This document shows, piece after piece, positions 11,901 through 19,888 of a DNA stretch of 64,000 nt. The stretch lies in the NCBI GenBank assembly GCA_025766275.1, contig JAFKAC010000068.1:186001-250000 (forward strand), read 5' to 3'. Every line of letters begins with the position of its first letter. Position 1 is the first letter of the stretch. Both the position numbers and the translations under genes were made by a program. The stretch is from Lactarius indigo (lineage: Eukaryota; Basidiomycota; Agaricomycetes; Russulales; Russulaceae). The notes under the pieces were generated by a model. That model made no database searches and was not told where the DNA came from. It saw only the letters and a program-made list of their open reading frames with translations.

Positions 11901-13654
11901 AGCGTGGCTGAATAGTAGCCTATGGGGTGTCGTTTTCCGTCAGACTTTCGTTGTAGTAATACTGCGCCCACCGCGTATCCGGAGGCGTCGACCTCCAATT
12001 CAAATGGGTCTTGGAGTACCGGGTGTGCCAGCACCGGTTCTTCGGTTACAAGGCGCTTGAGGGTATTGAAGGCCTTGTCTTCGTCCTCAGTCCATTTCCA
12101 TTCTTCGTCCTTTCGCGTGAGTTTAGTGAGTGGTTTGGCATGAGTTGCGAAGCCGCGGATGAAGAGTCGGTAAAAGTTACAGAAGCCTAGGAACGATTGG
12201 ACGTCCTTGACCTTTGTCGGCGTTGGCCAGTCCTTGATGCCTTGAACTTTTACGGGGTCCATGCGAGTTACCCCCCTTTCAAGGATTACCCCCAGGTAAT
12301 CCATGCGCGGCTGGTGGAATAGGCATTTTTCCAGCTTGAAAAAGAGGTCGTGTTCGGCCGCCACGCGTAGAACGTCGCGCACGGCCGCGATATGGGCTGG
12401 TAAATCATGGTCAAAATGAGTGGCGATCCCAATGTCATCCATATAGACACGTATCGTGGTTCCCAGACGTTCATGCTTTGCGATGGTGTCGCGGTATATA
12501 TGGTTCATCATTGCTTGAAAGGTCGCCGGGGAGTTAGTGAGACTGAAGAACATAACGGTCGGCTCGAAGAGACCGAATTTGGTTTTGAACGCCGCCTTCT
12601 CTTGATCGCCGTCGCGAATGCGAATGTTGTTATAACCCCAACGAATGTCGAGCTTTGTATAGATGTGGGCGTTGCTGAGATCGAGGATAAGGTCTTGGAT
12701 GAGCGGCAGTGGGTATTGGTTGCGAATGGTGTGCGAATTGATCACCCGGTAGTCCTGTACCGGGCGTAGTTTTCCGTCCTTCTTTTTAATGAAGAAAAAG
12801 GATGAGGCGTACGGAGAAATGGAAGGGCGGAGATATCCCTGTTTTAGCTTTTCTTCGAGAAACTCCTTCAGTTCACCTTCTTCCTTTTGTGTCATTGGAT
12901 AGATCTTGCAGTCAATGGCTGCCGGCGCCGTTGGTTTAAATTCGATTGCGTGATCCCAGGGTCGTGCTGGAGGGAAGCGATGCGAGGCTTGCTCATCAAA
13001 CAGTTTGCTGAATTCGGCGTATACTGGTGGCAGCACGGCTGCCGTCTGCTGCTGTTTAGCTGATATGGCCAGCTCTGTCGAAGTAGTGGCCCGTGCGAAG
13101 GTCTCTTCCTCTAATTCCTGGACGATCGCCTCTTTTTCTGTCGTGATTAAAGCCCGTATGGTGGGCACGGTAAGTAATTCTTCGGTAGTGGCCAGAACTA
13201 CCGGTTGCATGTCCAGATGCATGGTTGCCGTTGCCCAGCTGATTGTGGGTTCGAAGGCGCTCAGCCATGGGTATCCCAGTACCATGTTTTCGCTGCCGAG
13301 GTCGGTGACCAGGAAGGTCATCTTCTTGATCTGTCCGTGTGTTTTCACTTCCAGGTTAACGTAATGAGTGATTAACCCAGCTTTATTTTCCGTATTGTCT
13401 ATGTTCCATATCTTGCGAGGTACTTCTAGTGGCCACGTCGGGATTCCTGCCCGTTTCGCCATTCCAGGTTTAATGAAATTGTCGGTGGCTCCGGAGTCCA
13501 CCAGTGCGTTTACTTCAGTCGTTTGGTAATTCGTTCGGACAGTTACTGGAATTCGCAGAGATCGGTAGCGTGTTGTCACGATTACAGAATTACATTGTAA
13601 GGCCCTCACCCAGACTGACGGGTTCAGGCGCCCTGAAAACCCTCTTTTCCCCAC
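8915..13654 (-). CDS. Element C Pol polyprotein (PR-RT-RH-IN-chromodomain)
   Basis: One uninterrupted frame of 1579 codons in the -1 frame of gag, opening at a GTG within the slip site, so it is probably made only as Gag-Pol. Approximate domains: retropepsin with DSGAT (53-57); reverse transcriptase with YMDD (about 400); RNase H with DASGYAVG and a YSDH motif; integrase zinc finger (about 750-800: HH...CAEC); catalytic core with the three acidic residues in AMDF, SDRD and QSERMNQ (about 830-935); and a chromodomain (about 1115-1160: YLIKWKGYPDSENQW). About 400 residues rich in acidic and low-complexity stretches follow the chromodomain, ending in a charged helical-looking segment; I do not recognise this part. 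The canonical FGLTN motif reads FSLTN here. Otherwise apparently functional. Confidence 0.95.
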   Translation of the reverse strand: MGKRGFSGRLNPSVWVRALQCNSVIVTTRYRSLRIPVTVRTNYQTTEVNALVDSGATDNFIKPGMAKRAGIPTWPLEVPRKIWNIDNTENKAGLITHYVNLEVKTHGQIKKMTFLVTDLGSENMVLGYPWLSAFEPTISWATATMHLDMQPVVLATTEELLTVPTIRALITTEKEAIVQELEEETFARATTSTELAISAKQQQTAAVLPPVYAEFSKLFDEQASHRFPPARPWDHAIEFKPTAPAAIDCKIYPMTQKEEGELKEFLEEKLKQGYLRPSISPYASSFFFIKKKDGKLRPVQDYRVINSHTIRNQYPLPLIQDLILDLSNAHIYTKLDIRWGYNNIRIRDGDQEKAAFKTKFGLFEPTVMFFSLTNSPATFQAMMNHIYRDTIAKHERLGTTIRVYMDDIGIATHFDHDLPAHIAAVRDVLRVAAEHDLFFKLEKCLFHQPRMDYLGVILERGVTRMDPVKVQGIKDWPTPTKVKDVQSFLGFCNFYRLFIRGFATHAKPLTKLTRKDEEWKWTEDEDKAFNTLKRLVTEEPVLAHPVLQDPFELEVDASGYAVGAVLLQRKSDGKRHPIGYYSATLSEAERNYDIYDLELLAIVKALRNWRPLLAGAPHKIKIYSDHLNLQYWKSPQKISRRVAREVLELSEYDFEIHHIKGKNNGRADALSRRPDYDQGTEDNDQVVVLPPEVFIRTLNAARTFTANPNLLQLRHQQDNEVIKMWVDPHNLKKIEGEWYKDGRFVITGPASTYRVLIHDHHDLPIHGHPGIARTQRILERHYWWPRLRKDVYEYVQGCAECQRNKVNTRPIRAALHPITPILEAMPFQTVAMDFITKLPVSKGSDSILTVTDHDCSKAAIFIPCREEITAEETAALYVAHVFKRFGLPRKCISDRDPRFASKFTREVCRILGIQQNISTAYHPRTDGQSERMNQWLEQYLRFWVNERQDNWTSYLPIAEFAHNNWPHEHTKQSPFQLLMGFNPQADWTDKPSPLPHVTTRLTQLKEAREEAQRLIKKAQEAWVRNKDTPKFEVGDLIWLEGKHLRTNQPTAKLAARRHGPFRVTQVMSPYNYRLELPTQWSIHPVFHIDLLTPYKQTPLHGENFTRPPPELVDGEEEYEVEAILDSRHFGRGRRLQYLIKWKGYPDSENQWVNKDDVFAPEALRLYQETQAHGRMVKGGTIRTQESHPLLLRSTITSMPTSPLRHVTQAELLDSLAEDAHALLAEDDDTEVPNTQLAPWTPLAPAEGPITAQEWAHVITRFPDPTTTPDDEHAIVHVFRNDRGEREPIAAIPPSDDLIGVRGIFPSNDQRSSADGVRVGGVEESSSGVAEGTARLSSGPTEGDARAAAAMAAAEAGHDDEDYYPSAHSFLRTKRDADHPGITPWLVYTDGSPMYRGRVRVPGAADHRPFTAADDPAHVIAPEGFRANRRPHYIRYPITGPDGVERDASHVQIIGGADPMILGVIPGSPHVYGKPFYAEPHVPAALRPTYPHEDLVVFEADKTTDHALNRINDESLTAEVTRFRVASYELDRLRARLSQIRAMIECAQDDRRDSIYRLERATALERIAEEQRGWPARDFR

Positions 13655-15708
13655 AAATCTTGAAGTATGAGGTCTTTTACCTCATCCGTACTGTTGGCTA
13701 CCTGCGTTAGCCACTCCTTGGCCTGTTCTCCTGCCGTTTTTGCCGCTTTGATTTGGGGCGCGGGCGTCGCGCTAGGCGCGGGAGTTGCGTATCCCGGTAG
13801 GGATGGTTCGTATTGGGATGTTGGCCCCGGCGATCCCGGCCACGGCTGGGACCAGGTCGTTTCCGTCATTCGGCTGCTGGACGGGGCGTTCTGCCACTGT
13901 CTCTGCTGTCGAGGGAACGGGCAGTTTCATGAGAGGTGGCCTGGTGCGTGACAGTTATAACAAAGGACGTTCCTTAGGTCCCTTCTAGATCCGCCTCTTC
14001 CCCGTCCTCTGGCCCCGGGGCCCCCGCGCGGTGGAAATGGTGGCATTGGCCAGTCTTGGTGGGGTAGTTTGTTGAAATCGATGTCTTCTGACCCCGCCAG
14101 CCGCACTTTGGCTCGGTCGGCCGAGGTGTCCATAGCCCATGGATTAGTTTGCGGCAGATTTTGTGGCAGTGCCCACCCGGCATTTCCGGTTTGCTTCTTT
14201 GGCTGAGTCGTCGTATTCTTGTATTCATTGAGCCTGGCCTTGAGATGAATGTAATTTTTCTGCTGTTTGAGAACGGCCCTCTTCCAGTCGTCGAACGTCA
14301 CTGGCTCGTCAAATTGGAACGCGTTTTTAAACAGTTCCTTGGGTAACCCCGCCGTAAAGAGGTCGATGGTTTGGGGTTCGTTGAGGTGATAATGAGCCTT
14401 CCGCGCTAATTGTTCGAAGTCGTTGACGTACTTGTCAATGTCCTCTCCTGCCATCTTGAAGCCCTTCCGTAGTATGGCTTGCGCTTGTTCTCTTTCGAGC
14501 GTGTTTTCGAACCTCTGGCTGAAGCCGTCTGCTACGGCGTCCCACAAGCCTCGGGTGTAAGGGCTAATCCCTCGTTGTATTTGTCGATTGAGCCAGTTCA
14601 GGAAGGACAGAACCCATTCGCTGACTGCTCCGCCTTTGATGTATGAGAGGAACAGGAGACATCTCCTGTAGTCGTTGCGCATTATGGGGGCGTCCAGGTT
14701 CATGCCCCAGTAGACGTGCCACTGTGTGAGGAATTGGTCGACTTTAAGTCTGTCCCCATCAAAGATAGAGGGCGGCTCGCCGGTTAATTTCTCGCTGGGG
14801 TGCCCTCGATCTCCGGCACCTCCTCCGCCAGCACCGCCTCCTCTGCCGTCTCCCCCGCCTCCGCCTCCCCCGGGTGGGGCACGGGGTGGTCCTCTCGGTG
14901 GTTCGGTTCTTCGTAAATCGAACGGGACGCCTCCTCCCAGTGGTGGTGGCGGGTCTCCTCCGGGTCCCCCCACTCCAGGGGGTAGTTCCATTGTAGGTCG
15001 CCGTTCCGATGGGGGGTCTCCTCTGTCCGACCCTATTGCCCGGAAGATCGCGGTGTCATCTGCGGTCATACGTACTCCCGTTTCTGGATTAATGGGCATG
15101 ACAATGTCCCTGGCTTCTTCGTGTATTGCGCGGGCTTCCTCCATTGCGACTTCTTCCATTGCGTGTGTTATGGTGGCCATAATGGCTGGGGATCGGATAT
15201 GAATTGGTTCTGGTTCGGTAATGTGCGCGGACTCAGCTCGTTCGATGAGGAGGTCTTGTATGGCTCCTCCGCTAGTCTCTGTCTGGTTTGGCTCCCGTCC
15301 TTCGCTCTGTTCGTAACTTTGTCCTTCCTCGTCCTCTTCTTCTTCTTCTGACACTACCTCTCCGGTGGAGTGTTCTCGTATTTGCCCGTCAATAGGACCC
15401 CAGTCTGATCTGGTGTTGAGTTCTCGCGCGTCGATGTCGCAGCGGTACCTCGGTCCAGCTGGTCGTATTGTGTCCCACTGGGAGTCTATGGGATTCCACG
15501 TAACCTCTACCCAGCACAGGTGATCGAAATTGAACTCAACTGGGCGGAACCTACTAGGTCCGTTGAATTCCACAAAATATCCGGTTTCCTCTTGTCTTTC
15601 CCTCCAGCTAGCTGCTTGTAAAAAGCGTGTAGGGACGTTGCGTTCTCCTCTTCTTTGCAGCGAGTAAGGACGGAAGCTCGTCCACTGATCTCTTGTTGTT
15701 ACGGCCAC
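13624..15708 (-). pseudogene. Element C gag with one TGA in the zinc knuckle
   Basis: Gag in one frame from the priming site to a TGA at 13624-13626. It has a conserved N-terminus, a glycine-rich linker, a capsid-like core and a CCHC knuckle, CYNCHAPGHLS-stop, where the TGA at 13927-13929 replaces the CGA (Arg) read by elements A and B. The stop is a single CpG transition and would remove the second half of the knuckle and all Gag-Pol expression unless read through. No AUG exists in any frame upstream of codon 177 (15178-15180), so the real start must be a non-AUG codon near the LTR or the frame is expressed unusually. The listed start is a GTG marking the homologous region. Confidence 0.88.
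13645..13651 (-). promoter_or_regulatory. -1 frameshift heptamer GGGAAAA
   Basis: Read in the gag frame as G GGA AAA, a canonical X XXY YYZ slip site eight codons before the gag stop. A -1 slip leads directly into pol. B has the same heptamer (5390-5396); A has GGGAAAG (2185-2191). Confidence 0.7.
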
Positions 15709-15714
15709 GATGGT

Positions 15715-15725
15715 ATCTTGGTCTT
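15715..15725 (-). promoter_or_regulatory. Self-complementary priming site of element C
   Basis: Minus strand AAGACCAAGAT, 2 nt inside the 5' LTR. It does not resemble a tRNA 3' end (no TGG) but is exactly complementary to ATCTTGGTCTT, the inferred first 11 nt of the transcript (15971 downward). This is the arrangement known from Tf1 and sushi, where the RNA 5' end folds back and is cleaved to serve as primer. Confidence 0.82.
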
Positions 15726-15727
15726 AA

Positions 15728-16271
15728 TGTTACGTCGTCACGACGTTAGCTCGACTTGAGCTCAGATGGCGATAACAACTTAGCAATATATCGGTACGTC
15801 AACTTGAAGACACGAAGGTCCAAGCCCTTGCTCTGGGGAATACGCGGAGGTACCCTGGCAAGTCACGATGTAGAGTCACGAGTGAAGTCGGACAACTGTC
15901 TGATAGAGGCGAAAGGCTTTGAATAGGAGAAAGAAAAGAGAAAGCAAGTGACGATTCAAGAAGACCAAGATGGCGTATCTTGGTCTTCACAAGACAGCTT
16001 AAATACACATTCTAGCAGGCTTAGAAGCGCTGCTATGAGTCACCGTAGGTAGCGTCCAACGTATCGCAGAAACAACGCAAACTAATACTACTAGTACCTG
16101 TACTAGTATCGAGTCATCGAGGCACCGCTCAGTCAGCTATCGTACCCGTATCGCCTATCGCACCACCGTATCACCGTAAGTAAGTCCGCAACTAATATAC
16201 CTTACCGCCGTAGTTGCAACCGGTACAGTAAGGGTCAAGTCGTTATCACCGTGTATAATCGAAACGTGACA
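15728..16271 (-). repeat. 5' LTR of element C
   Basis: 544-bp LTR. On the minus strand: U3 with TGAGTCA (16036-16042), a TATA-like TATTTAA (15999-16005), then a 12-bp inverted repeat with 5-nt loop (15960-15988) whose right arm starts at the inferred +1 (A at 15971, 34 nt from the TATA). R-U5 contains no ATG. Confidence 0.95.
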
Positions 16272-16276
16272 CCTTC

Positions 16277-16718
16277 CCTTCATGCGCCATCTCCAACAAC
16301 ACTCTTGAGACCGCTGGAGGTCCTGTGCCTGTCGCAACACCTCAGGTTAGTTCTCCAGAGACATTCCACCACTGCTGGTAATTGTCGTTGATCCTGGACT
16401 TTCTCTTTACCCATCAGATGACTTCACTGTCAGCTCTCCATCCAATATAGGAACCATTCCAACGGTCTCTTCCAGCGTGAGCAGGATGAGTGCAAGTAAC
16501 CTGTACCAGCCAATATCTACTACAAGGTTCATTAGCTCTGTTTCGCCATCTTTTCCCAGTCCTTCTCCCATTGGCTGTCTGGGGTCGTTGCCAACGACGT
16601 CGTTATTGTCGTCAGTCACTGAGTCTATGCCAACCACCATTTCATCACACCCTCATGGGTCATCAGCAACACATGCAGCACTTTCAGCAGCAACGATCAC
16701 ATGCATCCCCATACGTGA
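16277..16718. other. Decayed host-like sequence, no intact gene
   Basis: About 440 bp of unassigned sequence. A stretch near 16505-16640 resembles 17818-17930 at DNA level (shared CCAATATCTACT, CCATCTTT, TCCCATTGG/TCTCATTGG blocks), so these are probably two diverged copies of one fragment on either side of the RPB7-like piece. No reading frame is convincing. Confidence 0.35.
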
Positions 16719-17219
16719 TGTTACGGTACGGACTTGGTGACTCACTACCTACGACTCATGACCGGTTATGACTACGGTCCGGTATCAGTATTAGTCATGG
16801 ACTCTTACTTCGCATCAGTCAGCATAGTAGTTCGCATGTGATTGTGACTCGTGTATGACTCATTCCTAGGATAGCTGTACTAGGGTTCGAGCTAGTTACG
16901 CTATTGGTTACTTACTATTCTAGCGGCGCTTTAAAGCCCGCACGTATCTGTATAAGTAGTTGGTTCGGAAGACCAAGGATCTCCATCTTGGTCTTCTTCA
17001 ATCCACCATCTTGACTCATCTACCTTAGTCTTTGACTAAGAGTGCCTCCGCTCCTATCCACCAAGGGATAGTACTTCTTCACTTTAGCTGCAGCGTGTGC
17101 CAGTGTGCCCCTGTTCAGCTTGCGTTGGGTTGATACAAGATCCCCATTCGCCTAACTTTCGCTAAGTCGATTACGCCTCCTTGAAGTCCAAGTCGGACTA
17201 ACGCCGGTGGAGCGTAACA
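16719..17219 (+). repeat. Solo LTR of a third Gypsy family (E), plus orientation
   Basis: 501-bp unit starting TGTTACG and ending CGTAACA, a perfect 7-bp terminal inverted repeat. Plus strand has TGACTCA at 16738-16744 and 16856-16862, TATAAG at 16951 and, 34 nt on, the same initiator ATCTTGGTCTTC (16985) found on the minus strand of C-type LTRs, again preceded by GAAGACCAAG. Flanks CGTGA and CGCAA match at only 3 of 5 positions, so the target duplication has decayed or is absent. Confidence 0.75.
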
Positions 17220-17324
17220 CGCAAGCAGTGACTTGGGCGATGTTCTTCAATGTAACTCCTGTCCTCCTTCTTGCACGTGTACACACTGACAAGCCTCCAT
17301 GATTCCCACCCACCTCTCTGCTTG

Positions 17325-17691
17325 CCAAAAGAGCTCATGCACATGATTGTGCTGCACCTGTCCTACTTCAGGCCACACATGCAGCAGTACCTCGGGTCGA
17401 AGCTCTACTCAGACATTGAGGGCACCTACTCCGGCCAGTTTGGCTTCATCGTCGCCGTCGTCTCCATCTCTGACATTGGCAAGGGTATGGTCATCCCAGG
17501 AAACGGCCAGGCTGAGTTCATCACCCACTATCGTGCCATCGTATTCAAGCCCTTCAAGGGCAAGGTCGTCAATGGCATCGTTCACAACATCACACCGAGT
17601 GTGTACCCTTTACCCCATCATCTGTTTTTCCTGTCCTTATACTTGATTGTGTGTCTGGGCAGATGGGCATTTTTGCGGAGGTTGGCGTCCT
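17325..17691 (+). pseudogene. RPB7-like RNA polymerase II subunit fragment
   Basis: Plus-strand reading from 17325 matches the N-terminal half of the Rpb7 family, the stalk subunit of RNA polymerase II: a SYFRPHMQQYL segment, KLYSDIEGTYSG, FIVAVVSISDIGKG, and AIVFKPFKGKVVNGIV. A GT...AG intron-like gap (17599-17662) is followed by MGIFAEVG, the expected next block, but the phase does not join cleanly. After 17691 the expected C-terminal half is missing. No start codon is visible. A truncated copy or remnant is the best reading; a functional gene is unlikely. Confidence 0.6.
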
Positions 17692-18250
17692 GTAAGCCCT
17701 TGGGCCCTCTCCAATCTCACTGTCTTGATTTCAGGATCTCACTGGGCACCGGAAACGGATGATACGTATGAATTGTCGATACTATGAGCATCCCCTTCAG
17801 TTCAGTCTATACTGTGGCCAATATCTACTGTTCTGCCATCTTTGCCTGGTCCTTCTCTCATTGGCCGTCCAGCTGTGCGCCAATTACTTACTCGTCACCA
17901 CTGTCGCCTTCTCTCATGCCTACCATATCAATGCTGGTCTATATTGAGGGAAATCATCACGGTCGTGCCCGTGATTCTGGGAATCAGTTGCGAAGCTGTT
18001 GATCTAGTTATCTGTCACATTCGGCAAGTCTTTCTTAGGTGCCATCAAGGCGCAAATAGATGCCCTGTGGGATGGTCGGTTGTCAACAAAACATGTGTAA
18101 GTCAAGCTTCGCTAACGCATTTTCCAAACAAAAGGAGAAGAAACGCAGAGCTAATTCCCCTGAACCAGAGCCATCATTTGATTCTGGGTCTGACACTTTG
18201 ACCCTGATCCCTGGACCCCCTTCTGCGTGCTTTGGATTTATGGACCCTCA
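17692..18250. other. Unassigned sequence with gene-fragment traces
   Basis: Contains the second copy of the repeat noted at 16505-16640. An open stretch near 18060-18250 (lysine/arginine-rich KQKEKKRR, then PEPEPSFDSGSD) is interrupted at 18250 by the solo LTR. With the LTR and element D removed, the sequence reads 18250 to 19024-19115 to 27126 onward, but I cannot name the product. Confidence 0.35.
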
Positions 18251-19023
18251 TGTCACGGACGCTCTATTTTTGCCTTATTTTTCCATATTTTTATGGATTT
18301 ATTCGGTAGAGATACGAGTCTCCAACGTTGTGTTCAAACATCCAAGTCCTTATCATTAGATATGATAAGATGGTTAGTCACGTGATGCCAACATGTGCAC
18401 CCACAAGCACGTGACCCTGGGATAGTAACTTCCTTATCGGATGTTACCCTTTTTGGTCACTTTCCTTATTAGTAAAGTAGTTTCTCATTGGTCGATAAGC
18501 AGGGAACATTCTAGATAGTTCTAGACTACGTTGTCATAGGGTTGTGACTCATAAGATAAGGACACGTCATTGTTCTGTCAGCGTTAATGACTGTGCATCA
18601 GTCAGCACAATAGATAACGCTATTATTAGACACGATGCGTCAGCGTCTGACTCATTACTATTACATATACCTTTAGTAACAAGGTTCTATAGTAATTCGA
18701 ACTCAGCCGCAGCATAGTATATAAACCCTCATGTAGCGTCCTGAGTGGAACCAACTTGTCCTCTTGGTTCTCCACTCAGGTGCGTATTCTCTTGTACTTC
18801 CCTTACCTCTCCAATGTTAACTTGTCCTCTTGGTTCTCCACTCAGCGTGCCACAGCGTGATCACCTAGCCTTTGGTCTTGTATAAAGACCTCAAGTGTGC
18901 TTACTCTCCGCTGTGCCTGTACGTTCGGCGCGTGACTTGTCTCCGCGCTAGGCTTGGGTGTATACCGGTTCAGTTCACTTACATTCTCTTGGTCTAGTTG
19001 TCACGATAAGTCATACCGCTACA
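18251..19023 (+). repeat. Solo LTR of the element D family
   Basis: 773-bp TG...CA LTR flanked by a perfect 5-bp duplication CCTCA (18246-18250 and 19024-19028). It is clearly diverged from the LTRs of D (scattered substitutions) but has the same TATA, initiator and duplicated 27-nt motif; its candidate splice donor is GTGCGT. Confidence 0.95.
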
Positions 19024-19115
19024 CCTCAGATCACTGCTATCAACTCATAGATCGGCCCTGCCGTTGGTCCCTATGCTGAAGATGGGCTCTGTCATTCAAC
19101 CAGAAACACTCCTCC

Positions 19116-19888
19116 TGTCGCGGACGCTCTATTTTTGCCTTATTTTTCCGTATTTTTACGGATTTATTTGGTAAAGATACGAGTCTCTAACGTTGTGTCA
19201 AACATCCAAGTCCTTATCATTAGATATGATAAGATGGTTAGTCACGTGATGCCAGCATGTGCACCCACAAGCACGTGACCCTGGGATAGTAACTTCCTTG
19301 TTAGGAGTTACCTCGTTAGGTCACCTTCCTCATTAGTACAGCAGTTTCTCATTGGACGATAAGTGGGGAATGTTCTAGATAGTTCTAGACTACGTTGTTA
19401 TAGGGTTATGACTCACAGATAAGGACACGTCATTGTTCTGTCAGCGTTAATGACTGTGCATCAGTCAGCACAATAGATAACGCTATTATTAGACACGACG
19501 CGTCAGCGTCTGACTCATTACTATTATCCATACCTTTAGTAACAAGGTTCCATAGTAATTCGAACTCAGCCGCAGCATAGTATATAGACCCTCATGTAGC
19601 GTCCTGAGTGGAACCAACTTGTCCTCTTGGTTCTCCACTCAGGTGCGCGTTCCTTTGTATTCCCTTACTCTTCTCCAATGTTAACTTGTCCTCTTGGTTC
19701 TCCACTCAGCGTGCCACTGCGTGATCACCTTGCCTTTGGTCTTGAATAAAGACCTCACGTGTGCATACTCTCCGCAGTGACTGTACGTTCGGCGCGTGAC
19801 TTGTCTCCGCGCTAGGCTTGGGTGTGCTACTAGTTCAGTTCACTTACCTTCTCTTGGTCTAGTTGTTGCGATAAGTCATACCGCTACA
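19116..19888 (+). repeat. 5' LTR of element D
   Basis: U3 with TGACTCA at 19409-19415 and 19511-19517, TATATA at 19581-19586, inferred RNA start AACTTGTCCT at 19616 (35 nt from the TATA) inside an imperfect inverted repeat (CCTGAGTGG ... CCACTCAGG, about 19602-19643). A 27-nt motif at 19616-19642 is repeated exactly at 19683-19709. The only ATG of R-U5 (19678) opens a short upstream frame of about 23 codons. Confidence 0.95.

Larger units (their letters stand above)
8342..16271 (-). mobile_element. Element C: full-length young Ty3/Gypsy chromovirus
   Basis: Complete 7930-bp element flanked by perfect 5-bp duplications CCTTC (8337-8341 and 16272-16276). LTRs 8342-8885 and 15728-16271 (544 bp each) differ at two positions, both CpG transitions (near 8588 and 8789). 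Minus-strand order: 5' LTR, self-complementary priming site, gag, -1 frameshift, pol (protease-RT-RNase H-integrase-chromodomain plus a long C-terminal extension), polypurine tract, 3' LTR. The only coding lesion I find is one TGA in the gag zinc knuckle. Integrase followed by a chromodomain plus self-priming places it near the Tf1/sushi group of chromoviruses. Confidence 0.96.
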
